Shown in pieces: positions 57,310-64,000 of a stretch of DNA of 64,000 nt. Where the stretch lies: NCBI GenBank assembly GCA_902785945.1, contig CADAAR010000006.1:1-64000 (forward strand), read 5' to 3'. The stretch's first letter is position 1. Every line of letters begins with the position of its first letter. The translations under genes and the position numbers were made by a program. Origin of the DNA: an uncultured Prevotellaceae bacterium. GTDB taxonomy: Bacteria; Bacteroidota; Bacteroidia; Bacteroidales; Bacteroidaceae. Under the pieces are notes generated by a model. It had not been told where the DNA came from. It saw only the letters and a program-made list of their open reading frames with translations, and did not search any database.

Positions 57310-58374
57310 ATGAGTAAGAAAACCTGTTTGTTTGCGGCTGCGATGCTGATGGCATTGATGGCCTGCAAGAATAATGCGAGTACAACGGCAGAAGTCATCG
57401 ACCTGCCACGTGCCGAGACGCCCGATAGCATGGCTGCGGCCATGGACACCTTCTTCCAGGAGGCGGCAAACGACTCGATGGATATTCACAGCGTGATGAT
57501 CGTCAAAGACGGCAAGGTCATCTACAGCCGTTGGCAGAGTGAGGGGGCCGACAGCGTGCCTCACGTGCTCCACTCGGTAAGCAAGACCTTTACCGCTACG
57601 GCCGTTGGACTGGCTATTGCCGATGGAAAGATGGCGTTGACCGATAAGGTCATCGACTATTTCCCCGACAAGCTGCCTGCTGAGGTGAGCGACAACCTCA
57701 AGGCCATGACCGTGCGTGATCTGCTGACGATGACTTGTGGCCACGATGAAGAACCATCGTTCCGTGATGGCGCCGATATCGACTGGGTACAGGCCTTCCT
57801 GGCGCAACCCGTCGTACACGAGCCTGGCACCTTCTATCTCTACAACAGTCTGGGTACGTATGTGCTCTCAGCCATTGTGCAGCAGGTAACGGGCGAGAAG
57901 GTGGTCGACTATCTGAACACCCGTCTGTTTGAGCCGCTCCACATCGACAAGCCCAAGTGGGAAGAGAGTCCGCAGGGTATCAACTGTGGCGGCTGGGGTC
58001 TTTACCTGAAGACTGAAGATTTGGCAAAGATGGGTCAGCTGCTGTTGCAGAAGGGCCAGTGGAATGGTCAGCAGATTATTCCGGAAGAGTGGGTGAGTGA
58101 GATGTCGAAGAAACAGACGGAGAGCATCAATCCCGGCACGCGCATCGAGCAGGCTGAGGAGCGTGGAATGACCAAGGAAACCAGCGACTGGATGCAGGGC
58201 TATGGTTATCAGATGTGGCGCTGCCGTCCCGGCTGCTTCCGTGCCGACGGTGCCCGCGGACAATACATCATCGTCGTTCCCGACAAAAACGCCGTCATCG
58301 CCATCACCTCGAACGTCGGCGACTTGCAAGGCGAACTCAATCTGGTTTGGAACAATATCCTGCCAGTGTTATAA
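57310..58374 (+). CDS. Serine hydrolase, beta-lactamase class C fold, lipoprotein
   Basis: A 354-residue protein with a lipobox (LMALMACKNN). The SxxK catalytic motif is HSVSKTFTATAVGL (Ser and Lys) and the Tyr motif lies in FYLYNSLGTYVLSAIV, where YNS replaces the YSN of true class C beta-lactamases, as in NylB/EstB-like esterases and D-aminopeptidases. No HTG or KTG box is obvious; GYGYQMWRC lies in that area. It is more likely an esterase or peptidase than a drug-resistance enzyme. May share the Rnf transcript. Confidence 0.88.
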   Translation: MSKKTCLFAAAMLMALMACKNNASTTAEVIDLPRAETPDSMAAAMDTFFQEAANDSMDIHSVMIVKDGKVIYSRWQSEGADSVPHVLHSVSKTFTATAVGLAIADGKMALTDKVIDYFPDKLPAEVSDNLKAMTVRDLLTMTCGHDEEPSFRDGADIDWVQAFLAQPVVHEPGTFYLYNSLGTYVLSAIVQQVTGEKVVDYLNTRLFEPLHIDKPKWEESPQGINCGGWGLYLKTEDLAKMGQLLLQKGQWNGQQIIPEEWVSEMSKKQTESINPGTRIEQAEERGMTKETSDWMQGYGYQMWRCRPGCFRADGARGQYIIVVPDKNAVIAITSNVGDLQGELNLVWNNILPVL

Positions 58375-58395
58375 TACCTACGAGAAAATTGGTAT

Positions 58396-58436
58396 AAAAA
58401 ACGAATAAGGTTGTCCGCAGGGGCAACCTTATTCGT
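58396..58436 (-). terminator. Terminator of tRNA-Arg(TCT)
   Basis: ACGAATAAGGTTG (58401-58413) pairs with 58424-58436 over 13 perfect bp. The A-run at 58396-58401 gives a U-tract on the minus strand. It may also end the serine hydrolase transcript. Confidence 0.85.
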
Positions 58437-58441
58437 TCAGG

Positions 58442-58515
58442 TGATTCGGTTGGGGCTCGAACCCAAGACCTACTGCTTAGAAGGCAGTTGCTCTATCCAG
58501 CTGAGCTACCGAACC
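58442..58515 (-). tRNA. tRNA-Arg (anticodon TCT)
   Basis: A 74-nt cloverleaf on the minus strand. Acceptor GGTTCGG pairs with CCGAATC; anticodon stem ACTGC/GCAGT encloses CTTCTAA (anticodon TCT); discriminator A. It reads AGA/AGG. No encoded CCA. Confidence 0.95.
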
Positions 58516-58541
58516 GGCCTTGCTTTTTTGTTTAGCGGGTG

Positions 58542-58573
58542 CAAAGGTATATAATTTTTTGCAAACAGCCAAA
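58542..58573 (-). promoter_or_regulatory. Promoter of tRNA-Arg(TCT)
   Basis: On the minus strand TTTGG (58573-58569) and TACCTTTG (58549-58542), 19 bp apart, followed by CACCC. Confidence 0.8.
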
Positions 58574-58586
58574 TAATTCTCAAACT

Positions 58587-60173
58587 TTATCGAGCTGACA
58601 CGTATTTGTGGAGCGTCTTACGGACAGCACCCGGACCAGCATAGAGCTCTTTCACGTAGCTTTCAATCTGTTCGCCGAGGCCAGCCTCATAAAGGTCGAG
58701 ACCGAACACATCCTTACGACTGTAGAGCTGACGGAGCGGACTCCAGTCCTGATCGGCCTTGCCAATCTCGAGCGGCGCAACGATGGCCTGCAGTTCTGCG
58801 AGCATGGGGTCGGGAGAGGGCTCGAAAGCGGTGCCATCGTCCTTGATGCCCTTCAGATAACGGGCGTAGCCAGCCAGCGTGAGGGGTATCAGCACGAGGT
58901 TGCTCATGTCGAGGCCACGGGCCACGTATTTCTTGATGGTCTCGCCAAAACGGATGGGCAGTTTCTGAGAGGTGTCCATCGCGATGCGCTGCGGGGCATC
59001 GGGCATGAAGGGGTTGGGCAGACGACGGTTGATGACCGCGCCAATGAACTCGTAGGGGTTGAGCACGCCCGGATCGACCACCACCGGCATTGCCTCCATA
59101 TAGCCGATCTTCTGGATGAAGGGGCGCAGGTCCTCATCGGCCATCTCAGCAGAGATGAGGGTATAGCCCAGCATGCAGCCGTAGATACTCATCGCCGTGT
59201 GGAGCGGATTCAGACAGGTGGTGACCTTCATGGTCTCTACCTTATCCACCGTCTCACGGGTGGTGTAGAGGGCACCGCCGAGGTCGAGTGGGGGGCGACC
59301 GTTGGTGTAATTGTCCTCGATGACGAGATACTGCACCTCTTCAGCATTCACGAAGGGCGCGGTGAAGGTGTGCTTCTCGGTCTCGATGTAGTCGTTGTCT
59401 TCAAAACCGTCGGCAGCCAGCAGCTCCTTTACTTTCTCATGAGGACGCGGGGTGATCTTGTCGATCATCGACCAGGGGAAGGTGATTTTTGTTTCATCCT
59501 TCAGATAGTCGAGGAAGGCTGCAGGCACGAGGCCATCTTTCACCCAGCGCTCGGCATAGGCAAAGACGCCGGCCTTGACCTTGTCGCCATTGTGAGAGCA
59601 GTTGTCCATTGACTGCACGGTGAGGGGCAGCTGTCCGGCATTGAAACGCTCATAGAGCAAGGCGCAGACCTTACCCATAGCGAAGAGGGGCTTCAGGCCT
59701 CGAGCCAGATCGGCCTCGTTATAAGTATAGCCTTTCTCGGTGATGGTGAACGAGATCATCTGCAGGCTGGGATTCTTGAAGATGTCCACCAGACGGTTCC
59801 AATCGGGGAACTGCGGATCGGCCTTGAGGGCCTCAGTGACGCTGGCGATGACCTTCTTCTCAATGGAGCCGTCGGAGCAGAGGTTCACACAGAGCGAGAG
59901 ATTGTTATAAGGCGCATAGGCCTTGTCGACGACCTCGAAATCGAAAGTCTCGGCCACGATCACACCACGATCGTATTTACCTGTGTTCAGCGCATCGTTG
60001 AGGATGGCTGCCGGGAAGGCACGGAAGATGTTGCCACCACCGAAGTGTACCCATGTGGGCTCCTTGGCGGTCTTCTCGCGTACAGCCTTGATGTCGAACT
60101 TTGGAAGCTCATAGCCTTTGGCTTCCCACTCTGCGGCGTTATACTGGCCGCTGAAAATATCATTCAGTTTCAT
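58587..60173 (-). CDS. uxuB: Fructuronate reductase / mannitol dehydrogenase family
   Basis: A 528-residue long-chain polyol dehydrogenase. The N-terminal Rossmann site is WVHFGGGNIFRAFPAAIL; the catalytic-domain patterns KVETMKVTTCLNPLHTAMSI and NRRLPNPFMPDAPQRIAMD are typical. It lies 3 nt after uxuA, which supports D-fructuronate reduction to D-mannonate over mannitol oxidation. With UxaC (19193) and UxuA it makes the glucuronate route to 2-keto-3-deoxygluconate. Confidence 0.9.
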   Translation of the reverse strand: MKLNDIFSGQYNAAEWEAKGYELPKFDIKAVREKTAKEPTWVHFGGGNIFRAFPAAILNDALNTGKYDRGVIVAETFDFEVVDKAYAPYNNLSLCVNLCSDGSIEKKVIASVTEALKADPQFPDWNRLVDIFKNPSLQMISFTITEKGYTYNEADLARGLKPLFAMGKVCALLYERFNAGQLPLTVQSMDNCSHNGDKVKAGVFAYAERWVKDGLVPAAFLDYLKDETKITFPWSMIDKITPRPHEKVKELLAADGFEDNDYIETEKHTFTAPFVNAEEVQYLVIEDNYTNGRPPLDLGGALYTTRETVDKVETMKVTTCLNPLHTAMSIYGCMLGYTLISAEMADEDLRPFIQKIGYMEAMPVVVDPGVLNPYEFIGAVINRRLPNPFMPDAPQRIAMDTSQKLPIRFGETIKKYVARGLDMSNLVLIPLTLAGYARYLKGIKDDGTAFEPSPDPMLAELQAIVAPLEIGKADQDWSPLRQLYSRKDVFGLDLYEAGLGEQIESYVKELYAGPGAVRKTLHKYVSAR

Positions 60174-60176
60174 AAC

Positions 60177-61430
60177 TTAATCAAAGAATCCAGGTTGTTT
60201 ATATTCAATTCCTAACTCGCGGTCGACGGTGGCGAGGATGCCCTGCACCTGTCCGAGGGCGAACATACGACCCAGAAGGGTGTAGCCCGCATTGTGGCCG
60301 TGACTGCTCTCGTCCATAATGCCGCCAGGCTCATCGGTAAAGGTCATTCCGTGATCCACACGCATGGGAAGTGCGGGATTCTCTTTCTCGAAGATACGGC
60401 AGAGCTCGATGAGGTCGGCACGTCCGCCCAGATGTGAAGCCTCGGTGAAGTCGCCATTGGGGAAGATGTGGCAGGAACGCAGGTGAACAAAATGGGTGCG
60501 CGAAGCAAACTTCTTAGCCAGTTCCACCACATTGTTGTAGGCACCAGCACTTAAAGAGCCTGCGCAGAAAGTAAGACCGTTATGCTTGTTGGGTACGGCA
60601 TCGAGGAACCACTGGATATCCTCCTCGGTGCGCACGATACGCGGCAGGCCGAGAATCTCGATGGGGGGATCGTCGGGGTGTACGCACATGTTTATACCGC
60701 ACTCCTCGCACACGGGCATGATGGCCTCGAGGAAATACTTCATATTGGCACGGAGCTTGGCTTTGTCGATGCCTTTATATAGGTCGAGGAACTCGCGGAA
60801 CTTCTGTACGGGTGCCTCGTCGTTTTCGCTGAAGTTACCAGAAACGAAACCCTGTGTCTTGATGACGATGTTCTCCACGAGCTTGTGGTCCTTCTCGGGG
60901 GTCATGGTCTTGGCGAGCTCGTCGCACTCGGCAATCACGCTACGGCCTTTGCCCCAGCCCTCGGGGAACTGGAACTTCTCCCACTCCTCACGAGCACCCG
61001 GACGCTTCAGGATATAGATGTCGAAGTAAGCAAACTCGGCATAGTTGAAGTAAAGGTTCGTGGCACCGTTGGGGTTGTCGTGGAATAGATCGGTGCGGGC
61101 CCAGTCGAGCACGGGCATGAAGTTATAGCAGATGCAATGGATGCCCTCAGCCGAGAGGTTGCGTAATGACTCCTTGTAGACCTCGATCTGCTGGTCGCGA
61201 TCAGGACCGCCATATTTGATGGTCTCTACCACCGGCAGCGACTCTACCACGCTCCAGCGCATGCCATAACTCTCGATATACTCGCGCAGGTCGCGGATCT
61301 TCTCACGAGTCCAGACCTCGCCTAAGGGTACGTCGTGCAGGGCGGTGACGATGCCCTCAACGCCAATTTGTCTCAGCTGGGCAAGGGTGATCTTGTCCTT
61401 CTTGCCAAACCATCTCCATGTTCTTTCCAT
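60177..61430 (-). CDS. uxuA: Mannonate dehydratase
   Basis: A 417-residue protein starting at the ATG at 61430 (MERTWRWFGKKDKITLAQLR); a longer frame to 61466 would run into the -7 box. GVEGIVTALHDVPLGEVWT, CICYNFMPVLDWARTDL, MCVHPDDPPIEILGLPRIV and FVHLRSCHIFPNGDFTEASH are UxuA motifs containing the metal ligands. It dehydrates D-mannonate to 2-keto-3-deoxy-D-gluconate. First gene of the uxuA-uxuB pair. Confidence 0.96.
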   Translation of the reverse strand: MERTWRWFGKKDKITLAQLRQIGVEGIVTALHDVPLGEVWTREKIRDLREYIESYGMRWSVVESLPVVETIKYGGPDRDQQIEVYKESLRNLSAEGIHCICYNFMPVLDWARTDLFHDNPNGATNLYFNYAEFAYFDIYILKRPGAREEWEKFQFPEGWGKGRSVIAECDELAKTMTPEKDHKLVENIVIKTQGFVSGNFSENDEAPVQKFREFLDLYKGIDKAKLRANMKYFLEAIMPVCEECGINMCVHPDDPPIEILGLPRIVRTEEDIQWFLDAVPNKHNGLTFCAGSLSAGAYNNVVELAKKFASRTHFVHLRSCHIFPNGDFTEASHLGGRADLIELCRIFEKENPALPMRVDHGMTFTDEPGGIMDESSHGHNAGYTLLGRMFALGQVQGILATVDRELGIEYKQPGFFD

Positions 61431-61463
61431 ATTGTTTACGATATTAGTTTTTAAAATTCTGTG

Positions 61464-61471
61464 CAAAGATA
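61464..61471 (-). promoter_or_regulatory. uxuAB -7 box
   Basis: TATCTTTG on the minus strand (CAAAGATA), followed by CACAG, 34 nt before the uxuA ATG. The -33 box is weak. Confidence 0.6.
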
Positions 61472-61511
61472 CGTATATTTTGCGAATGTTGTTTGTTTTC
61501 TCGTTGCAAAA

Positions 61512-62981
61512 TCATCTCTTTTTGCTTCTTTTTCGTGGTTTGCCCACGATGAGTTCCCTGAAATCGAGTTTCCGAAGGGGTGCCGAGGGCTTGACGGTCT
61601 GCGCAGGGAGACTCTCGTTGCCATATCGGTCGACGGCCGTCACCGCGTAGTTCAACTGTCGTCCACCATGCTTCACCGTGATGCGATTACTGCGCTGACG
61701 GGTGCTGATGAGGTTGCGGTTGTCGTTGATGTCGACGGGGTAGTCGGCAGAGGCATATATATTATATAATAGGTAGTCGCCTCCGGAATAGTCGCGAGGT
61801 TGTTCCCAGGCAAACATATCGGTCGTCACACCACGCTGCAACTGCGTCTTTGGAGGTGCTGCAGGAGAGCGCTTACCATACCAGCTCATTGGTGGAATGA
61901 GGGCTGGATCCTGGTTAAAGTCTTTCGTGAAGGTATATAGGCCTTTTGTATTGTCTGTCAAGAACTTAGAACGGAAGAAACAATGTCCGAGTCCCTGTTC
62001 GCGACTGACGTACATCTCACGTTGCATCACGTCGAGCGACCAGTTTCTCTCGCTGGGGTGGAGCATGTAGGCAGCGAGGCCGGGCACCACGATGCGTCCA
62101 TAGGCATACTCTTTCCAGTTGACGGCAAAGGGGAAGAAATTGTTGCCTTGGAAATACATCATCGGGAAGAGGGCATCCATGAGGCCATCGCGCAGCCAGC
62201 CCTGTGCATCCTGGCAGACGGTGGTATTGGCATTCCAGCCTCCAGACTTATAGCGGGCCAGGTCGTCGTATTTACCGATGGGCGAGCAGGACAGCATCAC
62301 CCAGGGCTTCTCTGCCTTCACGGCCTGATTGATCTTGCGGACGATGCTGGTGATATACTGTCGGCCCTGTGAACGGCTCACCTTAAGCTTCCAGGTCTCA
62401 GGGTAGCGGATATAGTCGAGGTGGATACCATCGACATCGTAACGACGGGTGACCTCGCGACAGAACTGTGCCAGGTAGTCGCCCGTCTCACTCATCTCTG
62501 GATGCATATAGCCCTCGTCGCCCACCTTGACGATGAGCTTGGGATATTTCTGGCGCAATTGTTTGCAGCCGTAATTGTTCCATTTGCCTACGGGGATGGT
62601 GACAATCCACGCGTGACATTGCATGCCGCGTTTGTGACACTCGTCGATGGCAAACTGCAGGGCATCGTAGCCGGGTGATACACCAGCCTTGCCCGAGAGA
62701 CAAGCATCCCAGGGCTCACGACTGCTGGGGAAGATGGTGGTGGCTCGCACGCGGGCTTGCAGTAATACTGTATTGATATTGGCTTTCTGAAGCTGGTCGA
62801 GAATAGTGGTCAGTTCTTGTTTCTGACGCTGGATGTTATACGAGCTGTTGGCATAGGTGCGGGGCCAGTCGATGCCTCCGATGGTGGTGAGCCAGACGGC
62901 TCGCACTTCGTATTTAGGCGTCTGTGCCTGCAGGTTAACAGCCGTCGCAAGCAACAGGAAAAGGTATAGAATCTTTCTCAA
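61512..62981 (-). CDS. Exported GHL10-type glycoside hydrolase-like protein (second copy)
   Basis: A 489-residue protein starting at a TTG at 62981, which yields the signal peptide MRKILYLFLLLATAVNLQAQ. An ATG at 63029 lies upstream of the -7 box (63009-63016) and cannot be used by that transcript. The GHL10 barrel shows VRAVWLTTIGGIDWPRTYA, NINTVLLQARVRATTIF, YDALQFAIDECHKRGMQCHA and DVDGIHLDYIRYP. A fibronectin-like domain and a Lys/Arg-rich end follow (GKPRKRSKKR). It is a paralogue of the gene at 48982. Substrate unknown. Confidence 0.87.
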   Translation of the reverse strand: MRKILYLFLLLATAVNLQAQTPKYEVRAVWLTTIGGIDWPRTYANSSYNIQRQKQELTTILDQLQKANINTVLLQARVRATTIFPSSREPWDACLSGKAGVSPGYDALQFAIDECHKRGMQCHAWIVTIPVGKWNNYGCKQLRQKYPKLIVKVGDEGYMHPEMSETGDYLAQFCREVTRRYDVDGIHLDYIRYPETWKLKVSRSQGRQYITSIVRKINQAVKAEKPWVMLSCSPIGKYDDLARYKSGGWNANTTVCQDAQGWLRDGLMDALFPMMYFQGNNFFPFAVNWKEYAYGRIVVPGLAAYMLHPSERNWSLDVMQREMYVSREQGLGHCFFRSKFLTDNTKGLYTFTKDFNQDPALIPPMSWYGKRSPAAPPKTQLQRGVTTDMFAWEQPRDYSGGDYLLYNIYASADYPVDINDNRNLISTRQRSNRITVKHGGRQLNYAVTAVDRYGNESLPAQTVKPSAPLRKLDFRELIVGKPRKRSKKR

Positions 62982-63008
62982 AATGATGTAATTTATTAAA
63001 ATTTGCTG

Positions 63009-63016
63009 CAAAGTTA
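63009..63016 (-). promoter_or_regulatory. -7 box of the second GHL10-like gene
   Basis: TAACTTTG on the minus strand (CAAAGTTA), 28 nt before the TTG start. It decides the start choice. Confidence 0.6.
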
Positions 63017-63022
63017 CTAAAT

Positions 63023-63050
63023 AATTCACAATTCATAATTCACAATTCAC
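63023..63050 (+). repeat. Heptamer repeat before cstA
   Basis: Four units on the plus strand (AATTCAC, AATTCAT, AATTCAC, AATTCAC). This is a variant of the ATTCACT family between two divergent promoters. Confidence 0.75.
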
Positions 63051-63060
63051 AATTATTTTG

Positions 63061-63068
63061 TACTTTTG
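63061..63068 (+). promoter_or_regulatory. cstA -7 box
   Basis: TACTTTTG followed by CATC, 33 nt before the ATG at 63101. A GGAGAAA ribosome-binding-like site lies at 63090-63096. Confidence 0.55.
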
Positions 63069-63100
63069 CATCAAGTTTTAAACTAAATAGGAGAAAAAGT

Positions 63101-64000
63101 ATGATTACTTTCTTGGTGAGTCTGGTGGCTCTTGTCTTTGGTTATCTGTTTTACGGACGTTTTGTGGAGCATGTCTTTGCTCCTGACGACCGAGTAACGC
63201 CTGCTGTGGCGAAGGCCGATGGCCTTGATTACATTGTGCTTCCTAACTGGAAGATTTTCATGATTCAGTTCTTGAACATCGCAGGAACGGGTCCTATCTT
63301 CGGTGCCATCATGGGTGCGAAGTTCGGTCCGGTGGCTTATCTTTGGATTGTGTTCGGCTGTATTTTTGCTGGTGCCGTACACGATTACCTGTCGGGTATG
63401 CTTTCTATGCGTCATGGAGGTGTTGGACTGCCAGAGCTTATTGGTCACTATCTGGGTAAGACCACGAAGAGCGTGATGCTTGTGTTCACCGTGTTGCTGC
63501 TGATTATGGTGGGAACGGTGTTCGTGTATTCGCCTGCAGAGATCCTGCATTCCATCGGTGGTGAGACCATGATGTGGGTGATCATCATTTTCTGCTATTA
63601 TATCATCGCCACGATGCTGCCTATCGATAAGATTATCGGTAAGGTGTATCCGCTGTTTGCCTTCTCGCTGCTGTTTATGGCGGGTGCGCTGATGGTTTGG
63701 CTCTTCGTACATTGGCCAACGGTACCAGAATTGTGGACCAACTTCTATAATATGGGTGCTGCAACGGAGCCTGACACCTGGAAGGACGCTATCTTCCCGG
63801 CTCTGTTTATCACGATTGCCTGTGGCGCTATTTCCGGTTTCCACGCAACTCAGAGTCCGCTGATGGCTCGTTGTGTGAAGAGCGAGAAGATGGGTCGCCC
63901 CATTTTCTATGGCGCAATGATTACTGAGGGTGTTGTTGCATTAATCTGGGCGACGGTATCGGCTTGGTTCTTCTATGGCGATCCCGCTCCTGGCTATACC
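63101..64000 (+). CDS. cstA: Carbon starvation protein CstA, 3'-partial
   Basis: The frame is open from the ATG at 63101 to the window end (300 codons). It encodes at least seven hydrophobic helices. The family patterns PNWKIFMIQFLNIAGTGPIF, GAIMGAKFGPVAYLWIVFG, FAGAVHDYLSGMLSMRHGG and the later GFHATQSPLMARCV are clear. CstA proteins import peptides or pyruvate, often in response to carbon limitation. The C-terminal part is outside the window. Confidence 0.95.
   Translation, partial: MITFLVSLVALVFGYLFYGRFVEHVFAPDDRVTPAVAKADGLDYIVLPNWKIFMIQFLNIAGTGPIFGAIMGAKFGPVAYLWIVFGCIFAGAVHDYLSGMLSMRHGGVGLPELIGHYLGKTTKSVMLVFTVLLLIMVGTVFVYSPAEILHSIGGETMMWVIIIFCYYIIATMLPIDKIIGKVYPLFAFSLLFMAGALMVWLFVHWPTVPELWTNFYNMGAATEPDTWKDAIFPALFITIACGAISGFHATQSPLMARCVKSEKMGRPIFYGAMITEGVVALIWATVSAWFFYGDPAPGYT

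Noticed and set aside
57310-58374. Beta-lactamase resistance gene
   Set aside because: The SxxK site is present but YNS replaces YSN and no KTG box is evident; a general esterase or peptidase is more likely.
58608-59612. 334-codon plus-strand frame opposite uxuB
   Set aside because: Antisense to uxuB; no start signals or known motif.
63083-63844. 253-codon minus-strand frame near the window end
   Set aside because: Opposite the clear plus-strand cstA gene, which is open to the window end.

Overview
The window is ordinary chromosome from a Bacteroidota bacterium, most likely a Prevotella/Segatella-type Bacteroidales. The support is: promoters of the Bacteroidetes form (TTTG about 19-20 bp before TAnnTTTG) in front of most transcription units; a PPi-dependent phosphofructokinase; a Rho factor with a long acidic insertion; an RseC-RnfBCDGEA cluster; a single-chain NfnA-NfnB fusion; UxaC/UxuA/UxuB hexuronate genes; and secreted proteins with Bacteroidetes-type signal peptides. 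No species can be assigned from this alone.

Layout. 1-7053: end of an M15 peptidase, a secreted endonuclease, a membrane-anchored HTH protein with NfeD and stomatin, dapA, an AraC regulator, tRNA-Arg(ACG) and a TPR protein. 7142-16902: a phosphohexomutase, convergent with a six-gene minus-strand operon serS-nfnAB-ttcA-PD40-nucleoside phosphorylase-mnmE. 17052-20599: rpmA/rplU, a candidate small RNA unit, ansA, and divergent uxaC. 20657-26709: minus-strand operon of ygiQ, a small protein, a golvesin/amidase protein, an acyltransferase and a small protein. 26910-30507: pfp, a membrane-anchored GH25 and a GH43-like protein. 30701-33368: four envelope proteins. 33369-35510: accessory segment with a toxin-antitoxin-like pair, a 22-bp periodic array, a long imperfect inverted repeat and a decayed gene. 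35540-42466: rho, divergent from engB-uup-recR-membrane protein-GT2-GNAT. 42542-51170: two identical tRNA-Asp genes, an M23 peptidase, a TPR histidine kinase, a DMP19-like protein, smpB, metH, a GHL10-like glycosidase and a lipoprotein. 51183-58374: an acidic protein, the Rnf operon and a serine hydrolase. 58442-64000: tRNA-Arg(TCT), uxuB-uxuA, a second GHL10-like protein and the start of cstA.

Functionally, Rnf (ferredoxin:NAD+ with ion pumping), NfnAB (ferredoxin/NADH/NADPH) and PPi-PFK fit an anaerobic saccharolytic metabolism. The uronate genes and GH43/GHL10-like enzymes fit growth on plant or host polysaccharides.

The least expected signals are not genes. They are (i) a self-contained promoter plus terminator of about 90 nt between ansA and rplU; (ii) a family of 9-bp in-frame tandem repeats with a shared core that encode linkers in four unrelated genes; (iii) a 7-bp TAGTGAA-type tandem repeat in many intergenic gaps that supplies start codons, stop codons and part of a signal peptide; (iv) the 22-bp periodic array with its neighbouring inverted repeat; (v) two loci where a protein gene follows a tRNA terminator with no promoter of its own. 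I did not see CRISPR arrays, rRNA, complete insertion sequences or a clear defence island.
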